From positions 3,906,001 to 3,970,000 of the forward strand of contig NC_061469.1 of NCBI RefSeq assembly GCF_022581195.2: a stretch of 64,000 bases of DNA. The letters run 5' to 3'. The stretch comes from Helicoverpa zea. Its lineage: Eukaryota; Arthropoda; Insecta; Lepidoptera; Noctuidae. This document shows, one piece after another, positions 1 to 10,824 of the stretch (position 1 is the stretch's first letter; every line of letters starts with the position of its first letter). A program made the position numbers and the translations under genes. The notes below the pieces were generated by a model. The model worked only from the letters and a program-made list of their open reading frames with translations. It was not told the DNA's origin and did no database searches.

Positions 1-52
1 TCGAACAACCCGCAGCCCCGGCAGGCCTTGGCCCTGCTGGGCCCCGCTGGGG
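1..52 (-). mobile_element. Short poly(A) retroposon (family E), cut by window edge
   Basis: This GC-rich segment (CCCGCAGCCCCGGCAGGCC, then GGGCCCCGCTGGGG) is the 5' end, on the minus strand, of the short retroposon also found at 15647-15851 (plus) and 22825-23013 (minus). The rest of the copy lies left of the window. The family is common in Lepidoptera as I recall it; no coding capacity is seen. Confidence 0.7.
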
Positions 53-1041
53 TTGTATTAAGTAGACCTTAATTATTTTTTCTGATGCAAAATATGTAAA
101 CTTAATCCTAGAAGAAATGAGGATCTATCTCTCGCAAGCGCTGCTAAGCGTGAGGTAGGTAATGTAGGATTCTGTAGCTTTAAAAACAAGCCCAGATACA
201 AAGTGCAGATAAGAAATGGGAGCTTTCTCGATTTAACACCATACACACGTAAAATGCTTTATGCGTCTGAAAACGTACAAATTACGCGCCGCATACCAAA
301 GACATGTTTACTTTCAACTTCTGATCGCAAATACACTGTTCACGATTACGAACAGTCTCAGTAAGACCCGAGCCAAGTCTAAAAAAACACCTTTTATATA
401 AAACTACGTTTGATGTCATTTAATCACAAAGACAGAATTGTTCTCTGTTGCAAATCCTATCCACCTATATCCTATCCTAATCCAGAATGCATTGCAGGTG
501 TGCATTGCACAAAAACCAATGGTATCCTATTCGAGAAGTCAAAAGACTTGACCTGCTAACGTCAGCTTCTGCGCTAAGCAAGTGTTCTTAATAGTACCAT
601 CAGAATTACATTCATCGTTGAATGAGGTGATTAAATTTTCAGAAACCACAATAACAGTAGGAGCCAAAGCGTATGATCACTTCATAGAGCTCTGATTGGC
701 CCCAGGTGACCAAGTCAGGTCTGATTTGTTTGTTCATCAGATCTTTGAAAGTGTTTCGGTGGATACTTACTGTCGTCCTGTTTACGTGTGACACAAAATA
801 TGGTATATAAACGTCCTCCGCAAGAGCGAAATTTTCCCGGTGTGCGGTAGTGACGCACAGTATACAACACTTATGTTTCTTTTGATTTGCTGGCTCCACC
901 AAGAAATGGCAAATTGCGAGCGTACATTTTGAAAATCTTGGCAAAACTGCAGGTTTCAAGTACGAACACATGAAGTGGACTCGCACAGATACGTACATTT
1001 TGCCTATTCGTGAACTAATGCAAACATTTCGGTGGAGTCCC
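53..1041. other. Intergenic, nothing recognised
   Basis: Unique-looking AT-rich DNA. A minus-strand open frame runs from 1280 to 639, but its first half is the GC-rich MITE at 1042-1392 and the rest matches no family I know, so I do not call a gene. Confidence 0.5.
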
Positions 1042-1392
1042 GGCTTAGGCCACCACACGTGTGAGTAGCGCGGGCGCCGCGCGTGCGTCGCGAGCGCGTT
1101 GCGTGAGCGTCGCGTTTTGCTGCCCTGCGGCACTTGCAGCGCGCTCGCGGCGCGCACGCGCCGCTCTCCTTGACGTTTAACTGCTAAGGCGTTTAGCGGG
1201 CGGCGCGGCGGGGATAGCGGGCGAAGCGGTAAGAACGCAACTTGAGCGCCGCGTGCTCGCCGCGAGCGCGTCGCTTGCACTCTTCACACATGCCGCAGGG
1301 CAGCAAAACACGACGTTCACGCAGCGCGCTCGCGACGCCCGCGCTACTCACACGCCCGAGGATCACGCACGCCTAATGTGGGGTCAGCCTTA
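1042..1392. mobile_element. GC-rich foldback MITE
   Basis: A strongly GC- and CpG-rich island in AT-rich DNA. The left arm (about 1042-1132, with GTGTGAGTAGCGCGGGCG and TTTTGCTGCCCTGCGGC) is repeated in inverted form in the right arm (about 1294-1392). The arms are roughly 90 bp and imperfect. It has no transposase and the target duplication is unclear. The reverse-strand open frame across it is a by-product of GC richness. Confidence 0.7.
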
Positions 1393-1974
1393 CCATAGTG
1401 AGTAAGTGCACAGAAAATCCCCGTCATACAAGTGTTTCTCCCCAGTAGTGAAACTATCCTACCCTATGCGCCTGCTGATGATGATGACTCATTTTATCAT
1501 CCATCCAGCTATTCCCCAACTATGTTGGTGTTGGCTTCCAGTCACCGAATCTGTTTGAGTACCAATATTTTGCTTGGAGCGACTACCTATCTACCTATCT
1601 TCAATCCAGTCAACTACACAAGACGATATCCATGGTAAGACTGACAGACTTTCTGGCTTCTGATTAGTCGCAGCAGCTGCAGAAAATGTACAAATGACAG
1701 CTTTGTCAGACTCAAAGCATATAGACATAGATTATAGCTGTTTCCTGTGAAAATTACTTACGCACCATACGTAATAATTTTCCAAATTGGCTGACTAGAT
1801 CCAGAGATATTCACAACGTCACAAACTTTACTTCTTTTGTTTAGATAAATGGTCACATCCACAACACAACCTTGATCAATGAATCTATGCGACTGCTAAG
1901 TGCTAATCATAATTATACTGTCACGTGAAAGAATGCACCTACGGGATAAGTAGTATTTTGACTATTCTATATTG
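1393..1974. other. Intergenic, nothing recognised
   Basis: No gene, RNA or clear repeat was seen. A 68-codon plus-strand frame at 1432-1638 has no recognisable content. Confidence 0.5.
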
Positions 1975-2115
1975 CCCACGCAGACGAAGTTGCGGGCAAC
2001 AGCTAGTAGTAACTAAATGATGAATGCGAAAATAACTTTATCTGTCTGTCTGTCGCACCCGCCTAATCTATTGAACCAATTTAAATGCAGATAGTCAAGA
2101 GCCTGAAACAGGGCG
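1975..2115 (+). mobile_element. Fragments of family B interspersed repeat
   Basis: The 3' end of one copy (CGCAGACGAAGTTGCGGGCA, then AGCTAGT) is followed directly by the 5' end of another (AATGCGAAAATAACTTTATC with repeated CTGT). This family has a start like ACTAATATTATAAA and an end at AGCTAGT. It recurs throughout the window and is typical of moth genomes. Confidence 0.65.
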
Positions 2116-3136
2116 CAAATTCCTTTTTACTTGATTGCGGAAAGTGGTTCTCGCGGGACGTGGTTGAAAGAACCAATGACAACAGTTAGTTCTCAATAAA
2201 CTTGACCATGATTACTATAATTATCAATTCAGTTCCCAAAATTTAATTTAAATGATGACAGTCAAAATAGCTTTCAGAAACCAAGAATCTGTGGTTTTGT
2301 AAGGGTAGTTTAGCAGAAATTGAACGGTCTGTCGGTTTGCCAAAGCCTCTTGCCCTTATACCGCAAGATTTATTGCTCAAACGACTTTAGATTACCTATT
2401 GGACCCTTGTTACCTGTGGACACCAAAATAGTCATATTTTGTATACTTGCAATAAGTAAGGGAAACGTAAGGTTTATTTTTTTATTGGTGTATGATTGAG
2501 ACTCAATCATTTTCTATTTTATATTGTACTACATTTATATAATGAGGTATGTAACATTTGTGTAATAAATACATTTTCTTTGTTACAGGGTAAGCCAACA
2601 TACTACTCCTGAAAAATTAACGACGCGATAAGGAATTGACGAATTCAACGTAAGTGTTGTACTACTTAAAAATACTTAATACTACGAAAAAAAAATAACT
2701 GTAAAAAGTAGGCTCTTCTGTAGGAACTATAAATCAGAACTTTCCCAAATATTTTTGTTATTTTGTTTTGTAAGTAAACAGACAACATTAATCACATAAA
2801 ACCTTCCCCACTAAAAAAAAAATCAAATCTTTTCCACACTATACAAAAAAAAACACATAAAAAAGCAAAATAGTTCTACCAACCTTTGAATACGTCAGAG
2901 GCACGCAACCTCAAGTCCCGTCTGATGACGTTTACTTCAAAGAGTCTGTATGCCTGAGTGCCAGGAACCACAACATACGGGTCAACGCTTTTAGGCTTTG
3001 CAATAACTTGGCCCTGTGATTTATGATACCCTGGTACAATGGTATGTAGGCGTTAACGTTGTTACGTTAACTTTTACAGATCAGCGCGTTTACGATTGAT
3101 TGATGGGTTTTTGAAGCTAGAAAATTGGAGATAAAA
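2116..3136. other. Intergenic, nothing recognised
   Basis: AT-rich, low-complexity in places, with no open frame of note and no clear repeat boundary. Confidence 0.5.
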
Positions 3137-3441
3137 GAAAAAAACCGGCCAAGTGCGAGTCGGACTCGCGCACGAAGGGTTCTGTACCATTATTTATAAA
3201 TCGAATAAAAAAATCAACTTTGTTGTATGGGTGCCCCTCAAAATATTTATGTACCTAATTCTAGTTTTCAGTATTTGTTGTTATAGCGGCAGCAAAAATA
3301 CATCATCTGTGAAAATTTCAGCTCTCTAACTATCATGGTTCATGGGACCTGCCTTAGACAGCCTGGTGACAGACGGACGGACGGACAGAGGAGCGAAAAC
3401 AATAGGGTCCCGTGTTACCCTTTGGGTACAGAACCCTAAAA
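3137..3441 (+). mobile_element. Family A interspersed repeat, full-length copy
   Basis: It begins AAAACCGGCCAAGTGCGAGT and ends GGGTACAGAACCCTAAAA, about 300 bp. Inside are CGGACGGACGGACAG and AACAATAGGGTCCCGTGT. Further copies in the window are at 7111-7308, 25190-25476, and 26276-26418 continued at 32853-33008. Non-coding; the class (SINE or LINE tail) is not settled by the sequence. Confidence 0.8.
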
Positions 3442-3508
3442 AGGATAGTCATATTTGGAAAGTAATGCTCATCATTGAGCAATCGCATGCTGAATAAGGC
3501 CTGTTTTG

Positions 3509-3581
3509 ATACTAAGAGCAATAGCGCACTAGCGGCTTGGACGCAGCGGCCAAGCAGCTAGTGCGCTATTGCTCTTAGTAT
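3509..3581. repeat. Near-perfect 31 bp stem hairpin
   Basis: Positions 3510-3533 pair perfectly with 3557-3580. The stem continues with GCTTGG/CCAAGC past one mismatch, closing on a loop of about nine bases. It may be a tiny foldback element or a small-RNA precursor; nothing else nearby decides. Confidence 0.8.
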
Positions 3582-4171
3582 TTATATGACCACGCTTCAT
3601 CAAGGCGGATAGGGAGTTGCAAATAGGTTTATTTTAGGATCATTAATTTCTTGACCATTACCCAGCCCGTCTTGTACTGATATTCATTAATCTTAATCAA
3701 CATTGACCTACCCCCACTGATTTCTAAAAGGATTGTTTACCTAAAATACGATAATAGGCATAGACAGTGTCAGGAACCTTTTTAGTTCAGAATGAATGAA
3801 ATCCTAACAGAAACTTAACTTTATGAGGCTTACTAAAGGTATTTAATGAATAGTTAATATTACTTTATGTTTCGTTACGTTAAACAGTTTAATACACATC
3901 ACCTTGACTGGTCACTTAACGGTCAACTGCTATTGAAAAGTTCAGTAATATTAAACTTGGCAAATATTTTAGCAGGTATCATCGGTCTTGAAAAATGATG
4001 GCGTGTTATGAGTATCAATCATTACTTTCAGATTTTAATTTATTAATATTCCTTCATATGATGAGGGCGCACATTTTATCGATAGGTATCGAACGCACAG
4101 CACTAGACAAATTTTAGTAAAGAATAATTTAAATTAAGTTGCTGCTTATGAGAAGATTTTCAAGTATTTAT
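3582..4171. other. Intergenic, nothing recognised
   Basis: AT-rich spacer between the hairpin and the 3' end of the minus-strand U2 gene. No gene was seen. Confidence 0.5.
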
Positions 4172-4172
4172 G

Positions 4173-4359
4173 TGGGCCGAACCCGGCGGCACTGCAATGC
4201 CGGGCCGACCCGTGACGGGAGTGGAGCGAGCCCCGAACATCCCGTCAGTTTACAAAAAACAGTTTAATATACTGGTCCCTCAGTGAGGGAACTTTCAGAT
4301 ATTAAGCTGAAAAGAACAGATACTACACTTTGATCTTAGCCAAAAGGCCGAGAAGCGAT
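4173..4359 (-). ncRNA. U2: U2 spliceosomal snRNA, copy 1
   Basis: Read on the minus strand, the RNA starts ATCGCTTCTCGGCCTTTTGG and continues with the segment that pairs with intron branch points (GTGTAGTATCTG), which is the hallmark of U2. It then has the stem around CCCTCACTGAGGG, an Sm-like U-run, and the two 3' stems ending in GGCCC. At about 187 nt it has the usual insect U2 length. U2 base-pairs with the branch site in the spliceosome. Compared with the copy at 14176 it has CTGTTTTTTG where the other has CTGATTTTTG, so the Sm site lacks the leading A, and the last stem has GGGTTCGGCC rather than GGTAACGGCC. The stems are otherwise kept, so this may be an expressed variant. The 3' end is placed to within a few bases. 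Confidence 0.93.
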
Positions 4360-4455
4360 ATCGAAGTGCCGGCACCCCGGGGTAGTCATTCAACCGCGGA
4401 GAATCTTAACACCGCGATTCAGAAATGTGACGTAAGCGTATAGCGCCATCTATCG
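4360..4455 (-). promoter_or_regulatory. U2 upstream promoter block, copy 1
   Basis: The 96 bp upstream of the RNA start are shared almost base for base with 14080-14175 upstream of the other U2 gene, while the DNA further out is not. The block covers the -60 to -40 interval where insect snRNA genes carry their proximal sequence element. The exact PSE boundaries are inference. Confidence 0.7.
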
Positions 4456-5003
4456 AAAAGTTAGGGGACTATGTATTAAGTAGGTCACCCCCTAGTAATC
4501 GTCACGCATAGTGCGTAATAAAATAAAACAGTAGTAAAACATACTGTGATCGATAGCATTAAAACGAATATAAAGTGAATCATTGCTACCTTATTGAAAA
4601 AGGGACAGAAAACAGGATCCTCTAGCTCTTAAGTTGTAAATGAACAAAAGTTTTGATCTTAGACATTAGTTTAAAAACATTTAGTTTGATTCATCAAAGT
4701 GTTATTCTTATGCACTGTATAGTCTTAAGAATAAATAAAGTTGTTGGATTAAATGAACAACAAATTAATTAATCAAGATTAAAATAAACAATGGTACCCT
4801 TTTCTCTCAATATTTTCAAGATGTCTCTCCGCTTGGCAAATGCCCCCTTATAAGTAACTTCGCGGTTAAGCTGCCATTGTAAAATAATCTTTAATGCCTC
4901 AGAAATAAAATTGCTTTTTAAGTACAGTTTTATGTTTAAAATTTATTGTTATTAAACGATCGATAACTTCGATAAATTCACAGAGCTACGTCATTTAAGT
5001 GTT
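4456..5003. other. Intergenic, nothing recognised
   Basis: AT-rich spacer; no gene or clear repeat was seen. Confidence 0.5.
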
Positions 5004-5006
5004 TTA

Positions 5007-5354
5007 AGGGGTCTACACACCAAAGCCGCTGACCCGGCGGCACAGCCCGGCGGCTTAGTGCCAGCGGGTTAACCCGGCGGCTTCAGAATATCCAAGCCGA
5101 ACGACTTTGCCGTCGGCAATGCCGGCGGCACGACTGCCGCGGCATGTGGTGTTCTAGTAATTGTCAAATACTCTATGAAAGCCGGCGGGCAACTGACTGA
5201 GTGAGTGGAGAGGGATGCCGTCAGCATCGGCATGCTGCCCCGCCGGCTTTCCCGCGCGGGCGCAAGCCGGCGACATGATTGTACAAAATACGGCCGGCGG
5301 GTTTGGCCGCCGGGCTGTGTCGCCGGCGTCAGCGGCTTTGGTGTGTAGACACCT
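5007..5354. mobile_element. 348 bp GC-rich MITE with TTA target duplication
   Basis: The ends are inverted copies (left GTCTACACACCAAAGCCGCT, right AGCGGCTTTGGTGTGTAGAC), with about 50 bp of imperfect terminal repeat. The element is flanked by TTA at 5004-5006 and 5355-5357. TTA duplications are typical of PIF/Harbinger elements. There is no coding capacity. The interior is very rich in CCGGCGG motifs. Confidence 0.8.
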
Positions 5355-5452
5355 TTAGAATTTATTACTTACACGCAGGTTCTCGTTCGCTTGAAACTGA
5401 AATTGATATACAAATTAGTGATCTATCTCCAATTTTTCTCGAGTCACTTTGT

Positions 5453-6116
5453 AACCACGTATCGGAATTTCGAAGTCAGTTGAAGTGGTTGCCTATTCGG
5501 CGGCGTCGAGATGCTCACATTCTTTCCTTTCTCTTCTCTCTTCTCTATAATCCCCTCTCACCAAGATATCTTCGGGAACGTTTTGAGTTTCTTGTCCCGA
5601 GAGGCAAACCTTGTCGCACTTCCTCATCTCTCCTTCTTCGTGTCCCTTCCCACACTACGAGCCGCTATTATGGATCGTTCACTGTTCGTGCTGTGAGACT
5701 GTGGAATTCCCTTCCACACTCGATACGCGAAAGCCCATCGTTGGGTGTATTCAAGAGACGAGTAAAGGAATACTATTTATTGACATGAATGATATATATA
5801 TTGATATATATATGATTCGTATGTATATATATAATATATATTTTTATATGTATTATGTTTATGTATTGTGTAGTTTTACTACATATATATGTTTAGTATA
5901 TTGTTATTTTATATATATTTTTTTTTGTTTGGTTATTAATGTTTGTTGTGCACTTTTTTTGAATCTACCTTACAACTATCGAATCTCTCTATGGCTTTAA
6001 GGTTGGCTGTAAGAGAACCCAATTCTGGGTTAAGCTCGCCATTGTACATAAACTGTCTGTATTCTTTTTATGTATTTATTGTTAAGTATGCAATAAAGAA
6101 TAAGAATAAGAATAAT
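5453..6116 (+). mobile_element. CR1/jockey-like LINE, 5'-truncated 3' end
   Basis: The last ~110 codons of a LINE reverse-transcriptase ORF run from 5453 to a stop at 5786-5788 (SEFRSQLKWLPI, RERFEFLVPRGKPCR, FTVRAVRLWNSLPHSIR). An AT-rich 3' UTR and a tail of AATAAAGAATAAGAATAAG follow. The protein closely matches the C-terminal part of the LINE at 27125-32836, so they are one family. Everything upstream of the C-terminal region is missing, as expected for incomplete reverse transcription. The region 5797-5935 of the UTR is dominated by TA/ATATAT runs. Confidence 0.85.
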
Positions 6117-6134
6117 CGATTAGGTGTGTTATGT

Positions 6135-6365
6135 TATAGTTCGGCCATTCAGAGAATGCGTTCCTGACACGTCGCGATTGAACTGACGACGTAACTTTGC
6201 AATGGCGTTGCAGTTACGATAAAAATATTTTTGCTGGTTGTTTACCGTTTTAACAATTGAGGAGCATTAAAACAACATTATTATATCAATAATCAATGAA
6301 TGTTATTACGTCGTCAGTTCAATCGCGACGTGTCAGGAACGCATTCTCTGAATGGCCGAACTATA
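6135..6365. mobile_element. 231 bp MITE (TATAGTTCGG family), copy 1
   Basis: Inverted termini of about 60 bp begin TATAGTTCGGCCATTCAGAG and enclose about 110 bp. A copy of the same length is at 57070-57300 and a long relative at 36731-37698. If the outer TA is the target duplication, the element has TA-targeting ends like Tc1/mariner. At this copy the flanks TGTGTTATGT and ACACGAACACAC extend the inverted symmetry, so it may sit inside another small foldback. Confidence 0.88.
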
Positions 6366-6400
6366 ACACGAACACACTAAAAAATTATGCTTTAAATTAT

Positions 6401-6530
6401 TCATCATCATCATCGTCCCACTGCTGGGCACAGGCCTCACCTCACACAGAGAAGGATTGAGCGTTAATCACAACTTTTGCTCAATGCGGGTTGATAATTT
6501 CAGACTCTACAGTCCGGGTTTCCTTTAAAA
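6401..6530 (-). mobile_element. RTE-type LINE 3' end fragment
   Basis: A run of TCATCATCATCATCG is followed by CCCACTGCTGGGCACAGGCC and AGAAGGATTGAGCG. Read on the minus strand this is an RTE-like 3' UTR ending in (ATG)n. Non-coding remnant; related copies are at 9359-9505 and 61135-61265. Confidence 0.75.
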
Positions 6531-7110
6531 TATTATTATAGACTTTATTCAAATATCAGAAACTGCATATGAAGCCAACGTCAACGAGAATGGCATATGT
6601 GTCGTGTATGGAAATCAACCGTCAATCAATCAATGAAAAATATACGGTATGCGGGCTCTTGTGTAAAATGCACAATGATATTATTTTGTTTTAATTTAAC
6701 AACTGCAGAATACATTAAATTCTGGTTTATCCGTGAATTGAAAAGCGTGTATATTTTTTAGGGATTGATTATCGCAAAATTCTCACTTCACGAGCTTTGA
6801 GGAACACCTATGCAAAATATGTAACCCTATGTAGGTAAAGATTTTTACCAATAGGTGCATCATAGTACAATATTTCAGAAGATATGGCTATAATTTTTTG
6901 CTACACAGTTTCACAATTAATATGTTAGTTTATTTTAGGATGGACGTCAAATTGAAATATTTACGGAACAATAAAACATCAAATGAGTCAAATAGTCTAA
7001 TTCTAGGAAGCGACGTTAATTTTTATGGCATTTTTATATGCAACTCAAGGTCATCTCAGTTTAAATAATTATAATCAACGGTTATGTGCACAAAGTTTAC
7101 GTCTATTTTA
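6531..7110. other. Intergenic, nothing recognised
   Basis: AT-rich DNA with no gene or clear repeat. Confidence 0.45.
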
Positions 7111-7308
7111 GTGTTCTGTACTCAAAAGCAAAAACGGGACTCAGTTAATAAGTTGTCTGTCTGTCCAATATAGGAAGGTTGAATATTGTTGCCACTATAA
7201 CAAAAAAAAGAACGTACTGAAAACTAGAATAAAATTAATTTTGCCCTGTTTCACAGATAGTACGAAACCCATTGCGCGCCAGACCGACTCACACTTGGCC
7301 GGTTTTTT
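7111..7308 (-). mobile_element. Family A repeat, diverged and internally deleted
   Basis: Reverse orientation: TTCTGTACTCAAAAGCAAAAACGGGAC at the left end corresponds to the family's GGGTACGGAACCC end, and ACTTGGCCGGTTTTTT closes it on the right. About 100 bp shorter than the copy at 3137. Confidence 0.7.
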
Positions 7309-7492
7309 AAATGACCTTCACTACTGTGAAAGTTTTATTATATTTTAATGTGAATCAAAACATCCGGTAATACTTTTCTTCTGATAGAATTATTGTATTA
7401 ATTCGACTGAAAAACACATCTGCGCTTTTTAGTACCTACTTTCGTCATTTGTTTGTACGCGTTTCATTATAAGTATTATTATTCTACACTAA

Positions 7493-7686
7493 TATTATAA
7501 AGAGGAAAACTTTGTTTGTTATTTATTTGGTTGTAATGGATAAACTCAAGAACTACTGGAACGATTTTCAATATTCTTTCACCATTAGAAAGCTATATTA
7601 TTTGCGAGAAACATAGGCTATATTTTATCCCGGTACGGGCAGTAGCTCCCACGGGACGCGGGTGAAACCGCGGGAAAACGGCTAGT
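7493..7686 (+). mobile_element. Family B repeat, near-complete copy
   Basis: It runs from CTACACTAATATTATAAAGA through TATTTTATCCCGGTACGGGC to GGTGAAACCGCGGGAAAACG and GCTAGT. Non-coding. Confidence 0.75.
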
Positions 7687-8263
7687 TTTATATGAAGTTA
7701 CAAGATCTTTTGGTGATTGTTTTTACTGCAAATATTTTGTAATTTAGTGCTGAAAAGGCAGGTCATTGACAAAGAAAATTAATGAATTTACAGCATTTTA
7801 GCATTCACTCCTTATCAAACTTCTTTTGAACAAACATTCTTACGCAGAAACAAATATTTTTTTGGACTTTTGACTTCGATTTGCGAAGTTTCTTGTATAG
7901 CTGATGCTATATAAACAGAAAATTATTTCATTCAAACCATCTAAATATTATTTATTTGATACCAACCAATACGTCATTTGATGAAACGCCATGTTATTTT
8001 TGTCTTATGGTACTGCCAACTGATTTATGGCATCAGATATAAAATGGCTGTTAGATACCATGAATATAAATGGAGTAGTAATAGAAAATTTCAGTCAATT
8101 TCTCAATGGCGTTATGCCAAAAGTGGAATATCCATATGGTCAACTGCGGTTATTGAAAATCGTATATTTAAAGTAACTTTGAAATTCTTTTTAAATAACG
8201 AAAGTCACAATTCAGAACCAATATTCTTTTGATGTTTCTATTTAATAGTAAATACTAAGTTAT
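7687..8263. other. Intergenic, nothing recognised
   Basis: An 84-codon plus frame at 7978-8232 has AT-rich codon content and no family resemblance; not called as a gene. Confidence 0.45.
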
Positions 8264-8425
8264 GCCTTCGGTTTCACTCGTAAAGTCCGTGAAAAAGAGG
8301 AGAGAGGTCTTCCTCGATAAATGGGCTATCTAGAACTGATGTCAATATTTTTACAAATCGGTCCTTCAGTTCCTGAGATTAGTTAGATTCAACTAAACAA
8401 ACTCTTGAGCTTTATAATATTATAA
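8264..8425 (-). mobile_element. Family B repeat, degenerate
   Basis: It carries TTCGGTTTCACTCG, AATCGGTCCTTCAGTTCCTG and TTATAATATTATAA, in the order expected for a reversed family B copy. Confidence 0.5.
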
Positions 8426-8909
8426 CGGATTTGTTATATGCAGATATTTATAGGCGAAGAAATAAATATCTTCTTAGGATTTACCGGCAAATTGTGATAA
8501 CCATACTTATTCAAAATCCTATCTTGGATAAGTCATCAATTGTGTGCAGATAAATTAGTCTGTCAGAATATGAATACACCATTGCCCAGTCTATTTTAGC
8601 ATAACTCTATTATTTCAAGAAAATATTATTTAACCCAAAGTTATGCTATTTTCTTTGATAACAGAAGACCATCAATATTGTTCGCGCCTTTTAATGGGTA
8701 CGGCTTATTAATATTTAAGACAAAAACATTAATCTCTTCTGATATTTATTATTTTAACTGAATATTACCTATATTTCATTGGCTTGTTTTTGTTTGTTAT
8801 AAAATATGACTTAATTTATAAACGTAATAGTTTACATCAACAAAAGAGTTATTTAATTAAGATCTATTATTAAATATGAGCATTTGACACTTTTACTGTT
8901 CTTAGTTCT

Positions 8910-9126
8910 TAGAGCTCCCGGAAACTGCAAACTTTTAGTCAGACGACAGTTTGTTTGTGCTCATAAATCAACATGAAGATGAAACGCACATTACAAAGAT
9001 CAGGTATTTAACCAGTAGGTATAAGACCGACTGAAAACTTTTCTTAGAATAAAGATTTTCTTCAAAAACAATTGCCAGCTATTAGCTCAACTGTTGGCCG
9101 ACTATTATGTCTGCATTGTACTCTTA
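8910..9126 (+). mobile_element. MITE family C, short copy
   Basis: It begins with GAAACTGCAAACTTTTAGTC and contains GATCAGGTATTTAACC and GCCAGCTATTAGCTCAACTG. The right end, GGCCGACTATTATGTCTGCA, is a degenerate inverted copy of the left. Other copies are at 22652-23060 (interrupted), 36412-36556 (partial) and 43981-44466 (enlarged). Confidence 0.7.
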
Positions 9127-9358
9127 GTGGTCAAGTTGTTGACTGCCCTTATAATATCGGTTTTCACATCTCGGTAAAATAATGGTTTTCGTCCATTTTG
9201 GGCCTCCACTTTGGATACCATTAGGGCAATGCACACATTGTGAGCCGGGTTGGCATGCAATATTATAAGGATATGCTATTGTTTTCTGGTATATGGTGAA
9301 CATTGAAGGCACACTTATTGATATGTTACAAAGTTTATTATCTACCTACTATACTTAT

Positions 9359-9505
9359 TACATCATCATCATCATCATCATCATCAGCCTTTGTATCGTC
9401 CCACTGCTGGGCCTCCTCTCACACAGAGAAGGATTGAGCGTTTATCACCACGCTTGCTCAATGCGGGTTGGTGTCAGACTATATAGTCCAGGTTTATATT
9501 CAATT
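9359..9505 (-). mobile_element. RTE-type LINE 3' end fragment with long (ATG)n tail
   Basis: Nine or so CAT repeats precede CAGCCTTTGTATCGTCCCAC and TCACACAGAGAAGGATTGAG. Minus-strand LINE tail, non-coding; a 72-codon frame over it is incidental. Confidence 0.75.
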
Positions 9506-9947
9506 TTATAGATTTAAGTTTGAAGAAAAGTAAGGGGTTACCTCAGAGGTACCTCAGATCGATGGCAAATATCGATGGAAACCCACGTTACTCGTGAATG
9601 TCACAAGTTTTGCATAACCTACCGACATTCTTACTTATATCGCAAAACAAGAAAAAAACTCGACTTTACCAATATAACAATAATTAAGCTAAACAAATTA
9701 AAACACAGATTTCTAGACCCAAAAAAATATTTATATTTTCTTTCATATCTAAGAGGATTACTTTTTAATGGAAATTTTTCATGAAATAAGACTTCAGTTT
9801 TCTGTAGGCAATAAGCTTTTTTACTTGATCTAAATATAAGTTTGTGGTACGAATACGAAGTCTTTAGATTTCATAGAACAGGTATTTTTAGAAATCCGGT
9901 GAAAGCAGATTTTCTTTACATAGGTAGGTACCACCTTTTTTATGCCA
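9506..9947. other. Intergenic, nothing recognised
   Basis: AT-rich; the 69-codon frame at 9575-9784 is not recognisable. Confidence 0.4.
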
Positions 9948-10107
9948 CTAGCTTCCACCCTTGGTTTCACCCATATTCTGAGGGAATACTTCCCATGCAC
10001 CAGAATAAAAAGTAGCCTATGTCCTTATTTAGGCTCTGGACTATCTGTGTACCAAGTTTTATAAGAAAGAACAGTAACAATCGGTTAATTTTGTCATTTA
10101 TAATATC
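9948..10107 (-). mobile_element. Family B repeat, degenerate
   Basis: It starts CTAGCTTCCACCCTTGGTTT, passes GAATAAAAAGTAGCCTATGT and ends near CATTTATAATATC, which is the family order on the minus strand. Confidence 0.6.
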
Positions 10108-10571
10108 AAGCAAGAATTCTATTACTAACGAGCTTCGACTTCCTATAGAGAAAATGCTCATATTCAAAAAGCAGCTACGTTTTAATACAATTAAGTACTG
10201 AAAATAAAATTACCTACTTACTATACAAAATTAACATCGTTTTGCCGTAATTTGGCTAAATAGGAAGGAAGATAATTCAGTAAATTGCTAATTACCTCCG
10301 GAGTGACAATTGTCATTTGTAGTCAAATTGTATGGTGTGAACATGTCGCTATTTGTAGAGTTACAAGGAAAATACTTAATAATATGTCTGAAATAATATA
10401 ATAAGTACAGTAAATGTGAAATGTACGAAATGGAAATACTGGTCTGCTGCCGAAAATTACATGAACATTTTACATTTACATAAAGACAAACAAAAGAAAA
10501 AGAACGAAAGAGATCATAAATATGTCAAATGGAAACGCTTCATACTATGGTGATAATTTTCATCAATTCAA

Positions 10572-10680
10572 GTAATATTATAAACGCTAAATATGGATGT
10601 TTGTTCCTCTTTCACGCTAAAACTACTAGGTGGATTTTGATGAAACGCGGTAGTAGATAGAGATAAATAGCTTACAAATC
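10572..10680 (+). mobile_element. Family B repeat, 5' part
   Basis: AATATTATAAACG, then TTTCACGCTAAAACTACTAG and TGGATTTTGATGAAACGCGG match the family start. The end is missing. Confidence 0.5.
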
Positions 10681-10824
10681 AGAATAACATAAGCATAAGC
10701 ATAATAAAAAGTAGGTACCTACTTTTCCTAGACTGGGAAGAACCTAGTTCTTCTTGCTGTGCCAATCAGGATCCATAATTGTGGCAACCATTTCATATTT
10801 TCCTCCTTCTGTTCCTATAGTCAT

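Noticed and set aside
639..1280. 213-codon minus-strand open frame
   Set aside because: Its first part is the GC-rich foldback MITE read in one frame, the rest has no domain, and no splice or start context supports it.
9359..9385. CRISPR-like or functional short repeat array of CAT units
   Set aside because: It is the (ATG)n tail of an RTE-type LINE on the minus strand; the same happens at 6401 and 49649.
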